Assembly: GCA_005878835.1 (NCBI GenBank)
Contig: VBMV01000049.1
Location: 35,449-99,448, forward strand
DNA length: 64,000 nt
Direction: 5' to 3'
DNA from: Gammaproteobacteria bacterium
Lineage (GTDB): Bacteria; Pseudomonadota; Gammaproteobacteria; Steroidobacterales; Steroidobacteraceae
Numbering within the stretch: the first letter of the stretch is position 1; the number at the start of each line of letters is the position of its first letter. Below, piece after piece: positions 9,454 through 19,844 of the stretch. A program made the position numbers and the translations under genes. The notes below the pieces were generated by a model. The model saw only the letters and a list, made by a program, of their open reading frames with translations, was not told the DNA's origin and did not search any database.

Positions 9454-9531
9454 GCTGCGCGCCGCGGTGTTAGCATGCCGCACTTTGGTGCACGCGCGCC
9501 GCGGTCCACGGGCGCCGCTACCAGGACCTCT

Positions 9532-10627
9532 ATGGAAGTCAATCAGCTCAAGCGCCAACTCAAGGATCTGGGTGAACGTATTACCTCGTTACGGGGGTTT
9601 CTTTGAGTACGACCGCAAGCGCGAGCGGCTCGAGGAAGTGGCGCGCGAGCTGGAGGATCCCGCCGTCTGGTCGACCCCGGCGCGGGCGCAGGAGCTCGGG
9701 CGCGAACGCGCCCGGCTGACGAGCGACGTCGGCGACCTCGACCGCGCCACCAAGGGTATCGGCGACGCCACCGAGCTGCTGGAACTGGCCGAGGCCGAGG
9801 GCGATGAGCGCGCCGCGCGCGACATCGAGCGCGACGCGCAGCGCCTCGAGGCCGAAGTGCGGCACCTGGAGCTGAAACGCATGTTCCGCGGCGAAATGGA
9901 CTCGCACAGCGCGTTTCTCGACATCCAGGCGGGCGCCGGCGGCACCGAGGCGCAGGACTGGGCGCAGATGCTGCTGCGCATGTACCTGCGCTGGGGGGCG
10001 GCGCGCGGCTTCGCCTGCGAGGTGATCGATTCGAGTCCGGGCGAAGTGGCCGGCATCAAGAGCGCCACCGTGGAAGTGCAGGGCGAGTACGCCTACGGTT
10101 GGCTGCGCACCGAGACCGGCGTGCATCGCCTGGTGCGCAAGTCGCCATTCGATTCCGGCAACCGCCGCCACACCTCGTTCGCATCCGTGTTCGTCTCGCC
10201 CGAGGTCGATGACGACATCCAGATCGAGATCAATCCCGCGGACCTGAAGGTGGACGTCTACCGCTCCTCGGGGGCGGGCGGGCAGCACGTCAACAAGACC
10301 GAGTCGGCGGTGCGCATCACCCATCTGCCCAGCGGCATCGTGGCTGCCTGCCAGAACGAGCGCAGCCAGCACAAGAACCGCTCCACCGCCATGAAGATGC
10401 TCAAGGCGAAGCTCTACGAGCTGGAGGTCAACAAGCGCAATGCCGCCGCCCGGGTGCTCGAGGATTCCAAGTCGGATGTGAGCTGGGGCAACCAGATCCG
10501 CTCGTATGTCCTCGACCAGTCGCGCATCAAGGACCTGCGTACCGGAGTGGAGGTGGGCAACACCGGCGCGGTGCTCGACGGCGATCTCGATCAGTTCATG
10601 GAAGCCTCGCTCAAGGCGGGCGTTTGA
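9532..10627 (+). CDS. prfB: Peptide chain release factor 2 (programmed +1 frameshift)
   Basis: RF2 terminates translation at UGA and UAA. Translation starts at the ATG at 9532 ([17 protein letters not shown]), reaches an in-frame TGA at 9604-9606 after 24 codons, and must shift +1 to continue as [12 protein letters not shown]. The full product is about 364 residues, matching E. coli (365). The catalytic GGQ loop is in [18 protein letters not shown]. The shift site TTA CGG GGG TTT CTT TGA G keeps the Shine-Dalgarno-like G tract and the CTT TGA of the classical site, so UGA efficiency controls RF2 synthesis. This is a working gene, not a pseudogene. lysS follows four bases later, as in many gammaproteobacteria. 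Confidence 0.96.
9589..9607 (+). promoter_or_regulatory. RF2 autoregulatory frameshift site
   Basis: TTACGGGGGTTTCTTTGAG combines an internal Shine-Dalgarno-like run (CGGGGG), a three-base spacer, the slippery CTTT and the in-frame TGA. In E. coli the equivalent is AGGGGG-TAT-CTT-TGA-C. Here the first base of the purine run is C and the base after TGA is G. Low RF2 slows termination at TGA and favours the shift. Confidence 0.92.
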
Positions 10628-10631
10628 AGAC

Positions 10632-12155
<1,524 letters not shown>

Positions 12156-12184
12156 CCCACGGGCACTTTGCCCGCGCGGGACCT

Positions 12185-13135
12185 TCAAGGGGGCAGGCAG
12201 TAGGGTAGCGCGAGCTGCTGCGCGTCGATCACCCGCGCGCGCTCGGCCTGCGGCTGCGGCCTGCCCGCGGCGCAGTCCTCGCCGGCGCAGGGCGCCACGG
12301 CGAGAAACTCGCAACGCCCGTCCGCAAGCGCCACGGCGTTCACGACCTTGAATGCCCGGCCGTCGTTCAGCGCGCCCGTATCGCCGGGTTGCAGCCGCAG
12401 CGGGGTATGGCTCACGAAGCGCTGCAGGCGGCGCTTGACGCGCCCGCGGTAGTGAGCGCGTGCGATCACTTCCTGGCCGGTGTAGCAGCCCTTGTCGAAG
12501 GCGATCGCGCCCAGCACGTCGAGATTGAGCATCTGTGCCACGAACTCCTCGGAAGTCGCGGCGAAGACTTCGGGCTCGCCGGCGGCGACCGACAGACGTT
12601 GCCAGGCCTGCGGGGGCGCGGGTTCACAGTGCGGCGGCGCTCCGGCAGGCTGCGCAGCTGAAGCGGCAGCGAGCGGCGCGATGAGCAGCCAGCGCGGCGG
12701 TTGGGCGCCGATGCGCAGCGCGATCGAGTCGCCGCTGCGCGCGGTGGCGTTCAGGGCCTGCGGCAAGCCCGCGAACGGCGGCGGGGGCCCGGCCGGCGAC
12801 TCGGGCGCCACCACACCCGTGACCTGCCAGCTCGCCGACACATCTGCCACGCTCACCTTCGCGCGCAGAATGAATTTCGCGAGCCGGCTCGCCGTGGGCG
12901 CGGCGAGCTCACGCGGCAGGATGGCCAGCACCTCGTGCGCCGTGGCCTGCACCAGATGCAGCAGTGCGATCACGCGACCCTGCGGGTTGTGATAGCCGGC
13001 CAGCAGCGAGCGCTCCGGTCCGAGCAGCGCGACATCGTTCGACACCTGTCCCTGCAGGAACGACACCACGTCCGCGCCGCGCACGCACAGCACCCCGAGA
13101 GAGTCGAGCGGGACCGAATTCCATTCGCTGCACAT
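12185..13135 (-). CDS. ygfZ: Folate-dependent Fe-S/tRNA-modification protein YgfZ
   Basis: YgfZ belongs to the GcvT/aminomethyltransferase fold, binds tetrahydrofolate and supports maturation or repair of Fe-S enzymes such as MiaB. The family hallmark KGCYTGQE is visible in FDKGCYTGQEVIARAHYRG around residue 200, after VSFLQGQVSNDV near the N terminus. The ATG at 13135 gives 316 residues (E. coli 326). A GTG three codons further upstream is an alternative start. The gene converges on lysS with 29 bases between stops and is divergent from the sdh operon; the association of ygfZ with sdhE and sdh genes is common in gammaproteobacteria. Confidence 0.92.
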   Translation of the reverse strand: MCSEWNSVPLDSLGVLCVRGADVVSFLQGQVSNDVALLGPERSLLAGYHNPQGRVIALLHLVQATAHEVLAILPRELAAPTASRLAKFILRAKVSVADVSASWQVTGVVAPESPAGPPPPFAGLPQALNATARSGDSIALRIGAQPPRWLLIAPLAAASAAQPAGAPPHCEPAPPQAWQRLSVAAGEPEVFAATSEEFVAQMLNLDVLGAIAFDKGCYTGQEVIARAHYRGRVKRRLQRFVSHTPLRLQPGDTGALNDGRAFKVVNAVALADGRCEFLAVAPCAGEDCAAGRPQPQAERARVIDAQQLALPYCLPP

Positions 13136-13367
13136 GGAGTTGACCGTTGTTTTCCCTTGGCTTTTACATGGCTGCCGGCTGCGAATTCTGTCAGACTTAA
13201 TGGGTATGCCGACGCCGCATCGCAAGAACCCAGGCGCAGCTTTTTCCAACCCGCCCGCTGACCCTCCCGCCCCCGGCATCACAGCGCCGAGCGCAAGCGC
13301 GGCCGGCGACGCCAGCGCCCCACGGCCGCGCGAGCTCGCCCGCCCCGCGGGGCCTGATTTTTAGTCT

Positions 13368-13760
13368 ATGCCGCCGCGGCCGCTATCGCCTCACCTGTCG
13401 GTGTACCAGTTCAAGTACACCCTGACGACTTCCATCCTGAACCGCTGCACCGCGCTCGCACTGTCGGTGGGGCTGCTGCTGCTGGTGTACTGGCTCATGG
13501 CGGTGGCCAGCGGGGCGCACGCTCAGGCGCGCGCGGCGCGGTGGCTGTCGGGGCCGCTCATGAAGCCGGTGTATGCGGCTCTCATCATGGCGTTCTGCTA
13601 TCACCTGGTCGCCGGCATCCGTCACCTCGTGTGGGACACCGGACGGGGACTGGAGCGCGCCCAGGCGCAGCGCAGCGCGTGGCTGGTGGTCGCCCTCAGC
13701 ATCGCCCTCACGCTGCTCATCGGCTACTGCGCGTGGCTCGCCGGAGCGCGCGCCCCGTGA
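13368..13760 (+). CDS. sdhC: Succinate dehydrogenase cytochrome b556 subunit
   Basis: SdhC is one of two membrane anchors of complex II; it binds heme b and ubiquinone in the inner membrane. The 130-residue sequence begins [18 protein letters not shown] (the RPLSPHLxVY signature), has Ser and Arg of the quinone site in [10 protein letters not shown], and shows three hydrophobic helices. [12 protein letters not shown] near residue 80 carries the heme-ligand His. The length equals the family norm (129 in E. coli). It overlaps sdhD by four bases. The 232 bases upstream separate it from divergent ygfZ and must hold the sdh promoter, but no hexamer pair stands out there. Confidence 0.93.
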   Translation: MPPRPLSPHLSVYQFKYTLTTSILNRCTALALSVGLLLLVYWLMAVASGAHAQARAARWLSGPLMKPVYAALIMAFCYHLVAGIRHLVWDTGRGLERAQAQRSAWLVVALSIALTLLIGYCAWLAGARAP

Positions 13761-14143
13761 GCCTGCGCAGCCCCCTGGGCAAGGTGCTGGGCGTGGGCTC
13801 GGCGAAGTCCGGCGTGCAGCACTGGTGGGTGCAGCGCCTCACCGCGGTGGCGCTGGTGCCGCTGTCGGTCTGGTTCGTGGTGTCGCTCCTGTCGCTGCCG
13901 TCGTTCGACCATGCGACCGTGGTCGCCTGGATGAGCGGCAGCTGGACGGCGCTGCTGCTCATTCTCCTGGTGCTGACTTGCGCCTGGCACTCGCAGCTGG
14001 GTGTGCGCGTGGTGGTGGAGGACTATGTTCACGGCGCAGCGGCGCGGACCGTGACCCTCGTCAGCGTGCTGTTCGTGCATACGCTGATCGCGGCGGCCGG
14101 CGTGTTTGCCGTCCTCAAGGTGGCTTTTGGGGCGGCGCCATGA
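13757..14143 (+). CDS. sdhD: Succinate dehydrogenase membrane anchor subunit
   Basis: SdhD is the second membrane anchor of complex II. The GTG at 13757, which overlaps the sdhC stop, gives 128 residues starting with [18 protein letters not shown], the usual amphipathic start, followed by [20 protein letters not shown]. Three transmembrane helices are apparent; [15 protein letters not shown] near residue 85 carries the conserved His and the DY-H motif of the quinone and heme region. The next gene, sdhA, starts in the stop codon (ATGA), indicating coupled translation. Confidence 0.92.
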   Translation: MSLRSPLGKVLGVGSAKSGVQHWWVQRLTAVALVPLSVWFVVSLLSLPSFDHATVVAWMSGSWTALLLILLVLTCAWHSQLGVRVVVEDYVHGAAARTVTLVSVLFVHTLIAAAGVFAVLKVAFGAAP

Positions 14144-15924
14144 GCGCCTACGAGTTCATCGATCACAGCTACGACGTCATCGTCGTCGGGGCGGGAGGCG
14201 CGGGCCTGCGCGCCACGCTGGGACTTGCCGCCAGCGGTCTGTCGACCGCCTGCATCAGCAAGCTCTTTCCGACGCGCAGCCACACCGTGGCTGCACAGGG
14301 CGGAATCAGCGCGGCGCTGGGCAACATGGGTGAGGACGACTGGCGCTGGCACATGTACGACACCGTCAAGGGCTCGGATTGGCTCGGCGACCAGGACGCG
14401 ATCGAGCTGATGTGCAAGGAGGGCCCGGCGGCGGTGATCGAGCTGGAGCACTACGGGGTGCCGTTCTCGCGCACCGAAGACGGCCGCATCTACCAGCGTC
14501 CCTTCGGCGGCATGACCACGCACTTCGGCAAGGGCGTCGCGCAGCGCACCTGCGCCGCGGCCGACCGCACCGGGCATGCGATGCTGCACGCGCTCTACCA
14601 GCAGTCGCTGCGCCACGCCGCGACCTTCTTCATCGAGTACTTTGCGATCGATCTGATCATGGAGGATGGCGCGTGCCGCGGCGTGGTGGCGCTCGATCTT
14701 GGCGAGGGCACCTTGCACCGCTTCCGCGCGCACGTGACCATCCTCGCCACCGGCGGCTACGGGCGCACTTATTTCTCGTGCACCTCGGCGCACTCCTGCA
14801 CCGGCGACGGCAACGCCATGGTGCTGCGCGCCGGGCTGCCGCTGCAGGACATGGAGTTCGTGCAGTTTCACCCCACCGGCATCTACGGGGCGGGCTGCCT
14901 GATCACCGAAGGGGCGCGCGGCGAGGGCGGCTATCTCACCAACTCAAAGGGCGAGCGCTTCATGGAGCGCTACGCGCCCAACGCCAAGGATCTCGCCTCG
15001 CGCGACGTGGTGAGCCGGGCGATGACGGTGGAGATGCGCGAGGGGCGCGGTGTCGGCCCCGAGCACGATCACATCGCCCTGCACCTGGAGCACCTGGGGG
15101 AGGGCGTCATTCACGAGCGCCTGCCTGGAATCGCGGAAACGGCGCGCATATTCGCCGGCGTCGACGTCACCCGCGAGCCCATCCCGGTGCAGCCGACGGT
15201 GCACTACAACATGGGGGGCATCCCCTGCAACTACCGCGGCGAGGTGGTGCGGCCCAAGGATGGCGATCCGGACAGCGTCGTCCCCGGGCTCATGGCGGTG
15301 GGGGAAGCGGCCTGCGTGTCGGTGCACGGCGCCAATCGCTTAGGGTCCAACTCGCTGCTCGATCTGGTGATCTTCGGACGCGAGGCGGCGCGGCGCTGTG
15401 CCGAGACCGTCAAACCCGGCAGCCGCCACCGCCCCTGGGCCGCGGATGCCGGGCAGGCGGCGGTGGCGCGACTCGATCGGCTGCGCAACGCCAACGGGGC
15501 GCGCGCAACCGCCACGATCCGCCTGGAGATGCAGAAGGCCATGCAGCTGGATGCGGCGGTATTTCGCAGCGGCGAGAGCCTGGCGCAGGGGATCCAGAGG
15601 ATCGGGGCGACTTTCGCTTCCTTCGCCGACGTACGCATCACCGACCGCTCGCTCGTCTGGAACACCGACCTCATCGAGACGCTCGAGCTCGAGAACCTGC
15701 TGCTGCAGGCCACGGCCACCATCCACTCGGCGGCGAATCGCACCGAGAGCCGCGGCGCGCATGCCCGCGAGGATTTCCCGCAGCGCGACGACCGTAACTG
15801 GCTCAAGCACACCCTCGTGTGGGTCGAGGGGCCGCAGCGCGCCCGCTTCGACTACCGCCCCGTGCATCTGCACACCCTGACGGGGGAGGTCGAGTCGATC
15901 CCGCCCAAGGCGCGCACCTACTGA
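14140..15924 (+). CDS. sdhA: Succinate dehydrogenase flavoprotein subunit
   Basis: SdhA oxidises succinate to fumarate with covalent FAD on the cytoplasmic face of the inner membrane. The 594-residue protein (588 in E. coli) begins with a dinucleotide fold ([17 protein letters not shown]). The FAD-linking His is in [19 protein letters not shown], and the active-site loops are [17 protein letters not shown] near residue 245 and [16 protein letters not shown] near residue 355. The C terminus ends [22 protein letters not shown] as expected. It sits between sdhD and sdhB with overlapping or short junctions. Confidence 0.97.
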   Translation: MSAYEFIDHSYDVIVVGAGGAGLRATLGLAASGLSTACISKLFPTRSHTVAAQGGISAALGNMGEDDWRWHMYDTVKGSDWLGDQDAIELMCKEGPAAVIELEHYGVPFSRTEDGRIYQRPFGGMTTHFGKGVAQRTCAAADRTGHAMLHALYQQSLRHAATFFIEYFAIDLIMEDGACRGVVALDLGEGTLHRFRAHVTILATGGYGRTYFSCTSAHSCTGDGNAMVLRAGLPLQDMEFVQFHPTGIYGAGCLITEGARGEGGYLTNSKGERFMERYAPNAKDLASRDVVSRAMTVEMREGRGVGPEHDHIALHLEHLGEGVIHERLPGIAETARIFAGVDVTREPIPVQPTVHYNMGGIPCNYRGEVVRPKDGDPDSVVPGLMAVGEAACVSVHGANRLGSNSLLDLVIFGREAARRCAETVKPGSRHRPWAADAGQAAVARLDRLRNANGARATATIRLEMQKAMQLDAAVFRSGESLAQGIQRIGATFASFADVRITDRSLVWNTDLIETLELENLLLQATATIHSAANRTESRGAHAREDFPQRDDRNWLKHTLVWVEGPQRARFDYRPVHLHTLTGEVESIPPKARTY

Positions 15925-15933
15925 AGGAGCGTT

Positions 15934-16716
15934 ATGGCCGAATTCCGCCTGCCTGCCAACTCGCGCATCATGAAGGGCGTCACGCACGCCGCGCCTCCCG
16001 GTACGCGCGCGGTGCGCACCGTGCGCATCTATCGCTTCAATCCGGACAGCGGCGCAAATCCGCGCCTGGACACCTTCGAGCTCGACGCCCGCAGCTGCGG
16101 TCCGATGGTGCTCGATACGCTGATCCTGATCAAAGCCAACGTCGACTCCTCGCTCACGTTCCGCCGCTCGTGCCGCGAGGGCATCTGCGGCTCGTGCGCC
16201 ATGAACATCAACGGCGTCAACCGCCTCGCCTGCACCACCGCCACGCGCGACCTGGCCCCCGAGATCCGCATCTACCCGCTCCCGGCTCTGCCGGTGGTGA
16301 AGGACCTGGTTCCGGACCTCAGCAACTTCTACGCGCAGTACGCCTCCGTGAAGCCCTGGCTGCAGACGCGCACACCGGTGCCGGCGGATCGCGAGCGGCT
16401 GCAATCCAAAGAGGAGCAGGAGCGGATCGACCGCCCCGCGGCGTGCATCCTGTGCGCCTGCTGCTCGACCGCCTGCCCGAGCTACTGGTGGAACAGCGAG
16501 CGCTTCCTGGGTCCTGCGGCACTGCTCGCCGCCTACCGTTGGATCATCGACAGCCGCGACGAGGCGGGCGGGGAGCGGCTGGATGAGCTCGAAGACCCCT
16601 TCCGGCTCTACCGCTGCCACACGATCGGAAACTGCACCGACGTGTGCCCGAAGGACCTGAACCCCGCCCGGGCGATCGCCGAGATCAAGAAGATGCTGCT
16701 CGAGCGGCACAGCTGA
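15934..16716 (+). CDS. sdhB: Succinate dehydrogenase iron-sulfur subunit
   Basis: SdhB passes electrons from FAD to ubiquinone through three Fe-S clusters. Cysteine groups are clear: [16 protein letters not shown] for the 2Fe-2S cluster, [16 protein letters not shown] for the 4Fe-4S cluster, and [17 protein letters not shown] for the 3Fe-4S cluster. The product has 260 residues, with an N-terminal extension of about 20 residues ([16 protein letters not shown]) relative to E. coli; related gammaproteobacterial proteins share it. A GGAGCG ribosome-binding site precedes the ATG. sdhE follows two bases after the stop. Confidence 0.97.
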   Translation: MAEFRLPANSRIMKGVTHAAPPGTRAVRTVRIYRFNPDSGANPRLDTFELDARSCGPMVLDTLILIKANVDSSLTFRRSCREGICGSCAMNINGVNRLACTTATRDLAPEIRIYPLPALPVVKDLVPDLSNFYAQYASVKPWLQTRTPVPADRERLQSKEEQERIDRPAACILCACCSTACPSYWWNSERFLGPAALLAAYRWIIDSRDEAGGERLDELEDPFRLYRCHTIGNCTDVCPKDLNPARAIAEIKKMLLERHS

Positions 16717-16718
16717 AC

Positions 16719-17114
16719 GTGAGCGCCCCGAGCCACCCGCAGCCAACCCCCGCCGGGGCGCTGGACGCCCAGGCGCGGCGCCTGCTGTGGCGCTGCCGCC
16801 GCGGAATGAAGGAGCTGGATGTGATGCTCGAGCGTTTCGCGCGCGAGGCTCTCCCGTGGGCCTCGCCGCAGGAGCGCGGGGCACTCGAAGAGCTGCTCTC
16901 GCTCCCAGACCCCCTGCTGGCGGGGTACCTGCTGGGTGAAAGCACCCCGCCGCAGCCCCAATTGGCGCGCCTGGCGGGGGCGATCCGGACTTATGTCGCT
17001 ATGCAACGCGGGTCGGCGCTATTCTCACGACCGCAACCGGCAATCCCGCCGACGCATGCTGAACTTTCAGGTGAGGTCACAGTCTACTCAGCGCACGGCA
17101 CCGCGGCCCTCTGA
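16719..17114 (+). CDS. sdhE: FAD assembly factor SdhE, with C-terminal extension
   Basis: SdhE promotes covalent flavinylation of SdhA. The core is recognised from RRLLWRCRRGMKELDVMLERF (RGxxELD motif), followed by LLSLPDPLLAGYLLGE. A GTG two bases after the sdhB stop gives 131 residues against about 90 in most homologues. Roughly 40 extra residues (from YVAMQRGSAL onward) lie after the normal end. That extension overlaps a sigma-E-type promoter for rpoE, so its DNA may be held more by promoter function than by protein function. The start could also be an in-frame internal codon, but the position suits operon coupling. Confidence 0.85.
   Translation: MSAPSHPQPTPAGALDAQARRLLWRCRRGMKELDVMLERFAREALPWASPQERGALEELLSLPDPLLAGYLLGESTPPQPQLARLAGAIRTYVAMQRGSALFSRPQPAIPPTHAELSGEVTVYSAHGTAAL
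17061..17087 (+). promoter_or_regulatory. Sigma-E-type promoter for rpoE
   Basis: GAACTT (17061-17066) and TCTAC (17083-17087) are separated by 16 bases. This matches the extracytoplasmic sigma-E pattern GAACTT-N16-TCTRA except for the last base. The predicted start of transcription near 17094 lies about 40 bases before the rpoE ATG. It would give the positive autoregulation known for rpoE/algU. The element is within the 3' end of sdhE. Confidence 0.75.
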
Positions 17115-17134
17115 GCGGGATATAGAGGGGGCGC

Positions 17135-17740
17135 ATGAGCGCCGATGCAAGTGATCTGAGCCTGGTACGCCGCGTGCAGCGCGGGGACAAGGGGGCATTC
17201 GATGCGCTGGTGCTCAAGTACCAGCACAAACTCGTCAAGCTGGTCATGCGCTATGTGCGTAACCCGGCGGAAGCAGAGGATATCGCCCAGGAAGCCTTCA
17301 TCAAGGCTTACCGAGCCCTGCCGCAGTTTCGCGGCGACAGCGCCTTCTACACCTGGCTGTATCGCATAGCTATCAACACCGCCAAGAACGCCGTGGTCTC
17401 CCGTGACCGTAGCCCCATTGAGTATGATCTGGACCGCAACACCGAAGAGTCTTACGACATGCAAGGCCGGATGAAAGATTCCGAGACCCCCGAGGGTCTG
17501 GTGCTGACGGAGGAGATCCGCTCCACCGTCAACGCGGCGATTGATGCCCTGCCCGAGGACCTGCGCACCGCCATCGTGCTGCGCGAGCTCGAGGGGCTTT
17601 CTTACGAGGAGATCGCGGCGGCCATGGCCTGCCCCGTGGGGACCGTGCGCTCGCGCATCTTCAGAGCGCGCGAGGCCATCGACCGCCGCCTGCGGGAGGT
17701 GTTCGAGGGTGGCCTGGGACGCGCGGAGGAGCTCGGATGA
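17135..17740 (+). CDS. rpoE: RNA polymerase sigma factor RpoE (AlgU family)
   Basis: RpoE is the group 4 sigma factor that answers envelope stress. The 201-residue protein has region 2 (ALVLKYQHKLVKLVMRYV then PAEAEDIAQEAFIKAYRAL and AFYTWLYRIAINTAKNAV) and region 4 (LPEDLRTAIVLRELEGLSYEEIAAAMACPVGTVRSR, quoted here as its two halves around EGLSYEEIA). A good GAGGGGG ribosome-binding site precedes the ATG. It starts the rpoE-rseA-rseB operon and overlaps rseA by four bases. A sigma-E-like promoter upstream implies autoregulation. E. coli RpoE has 191 residues; the C terminus is slightly longer here. Confidence 0.96.
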   Translation: MSADASDLSLVRRVQRGDKGAFDALVLKYQHKLVKLVMRYVRNPAEAEDIAQEAFIKAYRALPQFRGDSAFYTWLYRIAINTAKNAVVSRDRSPIEYDLDRNTEESYDMQGRMKDSETPEGLVLTEEIRSTVNAAIDALPEDLRTAIVLRELEGLSYEEIAAAMACPVGTVRSRIFRAREAIDRRLREVFEGGLGRAEELG

Positions 17741-18360
17741 ACGAGGAACTGGACAGCCAGTTATCGGCCATGTTCGACGACGAGCTGGCGCCGGCGGAGT
17801 GCGAGCTGCTCGCCCGGCGCCTGTCGCGCGATGAGCAACTGAAGGCCCGCTGGGGTCGTTATGCAGTGATCGGGGCGGCGATCCGTTCCGAGCGCGGCGT
17901 GCTCGACGCCGCACTCGCCGGCCGCGTGAGTGCCGTCATCCTGGCCGAGCCGGCGCTGGCTGCGGCGCAGGGTGCACGCCGCGCGCCGGCGCGCTGGTGG
18001 CAGCCGCTGGCCGGGGCCGCGGTCGCCGTAGGGGTCGCGGTGGGCTCGGTTCTGTGGTTGCGCGCCCAGGCCCCGTTTACCGCAGCGCCCCCGAGCGCGC
18101 ACCTGACCGCGACAGTGAGCGTGCCGGCCGCAGCGGTGTTGTCCGCCGCCGCCGCGGGCGCGGCTGACAGCTATGTCGTGCCACGCGCGCCCGCGGTGCG
18201 CGCCATGGTGCCGAGCACCGAGCTCGCCAACTACGTCGTGGCGCACAGCGTGTTTTCCTCCCCCGTCGGGCGCCGCAATCTGCTGTCGGCCTTCATGGCC
18301 AGCGAATCGGGCACCGCCGCCGAGGAACCACCGGTCGAGCCCGAAGGCAATGTCCGCTAG
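17737..18360 (+). CDS. rseA: Anti-sigma-E factor RseA
   Basis: RseA is an inner-membrane protein that holds RpoE inactive until regulated proteolysis. The N-terminal cytoplasmic domain MNEELDSQLSAMFDDELAPAECELLARRL is the RseA/MucA sigma-binding signature, with WGRYAVIGAAIRSE after it. One transmembrane helix follows near residues 90-110 (PLAGAAVAVGVAVGSVLWL), then a low-complexity Ala-rich periplasmic region. The periplasmic end is less conserved than the cytoplasmic part, as in other homologues. Length 207 (216 in E. coli). It overlaps rpoE by four bases and rseB by eleven. Confidence 0.92.
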   Translation: MNEELDSQLSAMFDDELAPAECELLARRLSRDEQLKARWGRYAVIGAAIRSERGVLDAALAGRVSAVILAEPALAAAQGARRAPARWWQPLAGAAVAVGVAVGSVLWLRAQAPFTAAPPSAHLTATVSVPAAAVLSAAAAGAADSYVVPRAPAVRAMVPSTELANYVVAHSVFSSPVGRRNLLSAFMASESGTAAEEPPVEPEGNVR

Positions 18361-19483
18361 CGAGCGCTTCATCGCCCTGACGCTCGCCTGGACGGTCGCG
18401 GGGGCGGCGCTGGCCGGGGAGGCGTCGCCCGAACGCACGCCGGTGGGCGAGACCTCGCCCGAAAGTACGCCGGCGCAGAAGACATCGCTCGACCAGGCCC
18501 CGGCGCATAAGACATCGCTCGAATCGGCGCCTGCGCAGAAGACATCGCCCGAATCGGCGCCGGCGCAATGGCTCGAGCGCATGAACCGGGCGCTCACGAC
18601 GCGCAACTACGACGGTACCTTCTCGCACTGGCACGGCGGTCAGGTGGAGATGCTGCGCATCATTCACCGCGTGCAGGACGGCACGGTTTCCGAGCGGCTG
18701 GCGTCGCTCGACGGCTCGGGGCGCGAGTTTATCCGCGCCGGCCCGAGCCTTACCTGCTACCTGCCGGACAAACGCACGGTGCTGGTCGAACAGCGACCGC
18801 CGCAGGAGTCGCTGGTGGGCTTTCCAGCCGTCAACGATCAGACCGCGAGCTTCTACGACATCCGCGAAGTCACGCACACGCGCCTGAACCGCCGCAGCAC
18901 TCACGTCATCACGGTCTCTCCCAAGGATGAGTATCGCTACGGCTACCGGCTGTGGATCGACGACTCCACCGCCATGCCGCTCAAGACCCAGCTGTGCGAC
19001 AGGCGTGGGCACGTCATCGAGCAGATCGTGTTCGCGAGCCTCACGCTCCCCGCGCACATCCCCGACTCCGCTTTCAAGCCCGACGTCTCGACCGCGGGCT
19101 TCCAGTGGCTGCGAAACGAATCGGGGCCGCCGGCGCCCGCGGCGGCGACGCTGGCCTGGAATGCGATGCGCCTGCCGCCGGGCTTCCGCATGGCGGCACG
19201 CTCGGCCCAGACTCTGCCCGGCTCGGCCGACCCGGTGGACCATCTGGTGTTTACCGACGGGCTTGCTTCGGTCTCGGTGTTCGTCGAAGCCCAGCGGCGC
19301 GAGCAGGCCGATCAGCCCGCGGTGCCCGAGTCGGCGGCGGTGGGCTCCTCGTCCGCCTTCTCGACCGTGATCGACGGCCACAAGATCACGGCGGTGGGCG
19401 AGGTTCCCCCGGACACGGTACGATTCATCGCCAGCCAGCTGAAGGCCGAAGAGCCGGCCGCGGTGAGCTCGCGCCGGCGCTGA
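18350..19483 (+). CDS. rseB: Sigma-E regulatory periplasmic protein RseB (MucB)
   Basis: RseB binds the periplasmic part of RseA and senses misfolded envelope components or lipopolysaccharide. The ATG at 18350 lies inside the end of rseA and gives 377 residues with a signal peptide (FIALTLAWTVAGAALAGEA). After it comes an unusual 50-residue block of five ten-residue repeats, then the normal MucB core: WLERMNRALTTRNYDGTFSH, EMLRIIHRVQDGTVSERL, YGYRLWIDDSTAMPLKTQL. The C-terminal domain ends near ITAVGEVPPDTVRFIASQL. E. coli RseB has 318 residues; the repeat block accounts for most of the excess. Confidence 0.93.
   Translation: MSASERFIALTLAWTVAGAALAGEASPERTPVGETSPESTPAQKTSLDQAPAHKTSLESAPAQKTSPESAPAQWLERMNRALTTRNYDGTFSHWHGGQVEMLRIIHRVQDGTVSERLASLDGSGREFIRAGPSLTCYLPDKRTVLVEQRPPQESLVGFPAVNDQTASFYDIREVTHTRLNRRSTHVITVSPKDEYRYGYRLWIDDSTAMPLKTQLCDRRGHVIEQIVFASLTLPAHIPDSAFKPDVSTAGFQWLRNESGPPAPAAATLAWNAMRLPPGFRMAARSAQTLPGSADPVDHLVFTDGLASVSVFVEAQRREQADQPAVPESAAVGSSSAFSTVIDGHKITAVGEVPPDTVRFIASQLKAEEPAAVSSRRR
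18419..18568 (+). repeat. Five tandem 30-base repeats inside rseB
   Basis: Five direct copies, 30 bases each, encode ten-residue units: ASPERTPVGE, TSPESTPAQK, TSLDQAPAHK, TSLESAPAQK, TSPESAPAQ-. The last three are closest to one another, which suggests recent copy-number change. The block links the signal peptide to the MucB core. Confidence 0.9.
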
Positions 19484-19487
19484 CGCC

Positions 19488-19751
19488 ATGGCGGCGCCGC
19501 GCCTGACGCTCGTGCATCGCCACGACTGCGCACTGTGCGAGGAGATGTTGGCGCAGCTGCAAGCCCTCGGCAGCAGCATCGCGCTTCCCGCGCTCGAGGT
19601 GGTCGACGTCGACTCGGACCCGCAGCTGCGCCGCCGCCACGGGCTCGACGTCCCGGTGCTGTTACTCGATGGCGCGGTGGTCTGTCGTCAGCGCCTCGAT
19701 CGCGGCGAGCTCGAGCGGCTGCTGCGCCCCGGCCGAGACCCGCGCGCCTGA
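19488..19751 (+). CDS. Glutaredoxin-family protein
   Basis: The 87-residue protein has the thioredoxin-fold pattern: LTLVHRHDCALCEEMLAQL with a CxxC active site (CALC), LEVVDVDSDPQLRRRHGLDVPVLLLDG with the cis-Pro in DVPVLL, and a C-terminal helix RGELERLL. It matches the short glutaredoxin-like family (DUF836/YruB-like) that reduces or transfers thiols in the cytoplasm. It lies five bases after rseB and is likely the last gene of the rpoE operon here; in several gammaproteobacteria rseC or mucD occupy that place. Confidence 0.85.
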   Translation: MAAPRLTLVHRHDCALCEEMLAQLQALGSSIALPALEVVDVDSDPQLRRRHGLDVPVLLLDGAVVCRQRLDRGELERLLRPGRDPRA

Positions 19752-19784
19752 CGCCGGCGCGCTACTCAAAGGGCCAAACTTCCC

Positions 19785-19790
19785 TATAAT
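19785..19790 (+). promoter_or_regulatory. -10 hexamer upstream of lepA
   Basis: A perfect TATAAT lies 55 bases before the lepA ATG in the 93-base gap after the glutaredoxin gene. The matching -35 (around CTACTC or GCTACT) is poor, so the promoter may rely on the -10 and an activator. Confidence 0.45.
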
Positions 19791-19844
19791 CCGCCGGCCG
19801 CAAGGCTCAAGGCGCGGCAGCACGCGACAGCATCCTGGCGGTTC

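Noticed and set aside
9467..9603. An upstream in-frame extension of prfB starting at 9467
   Set aside because: The classical RF2 N terminus begins at 9532 in the other frame and joins through the frameshift site; the extension has no RF2 similarity.
13140..13168. TTGACC-17-TTTACA as the sdh promoter
   Set aside because: The -10 fits too poorly and it lies more than 190 bases before sdhC. The promoter was left unassigned.
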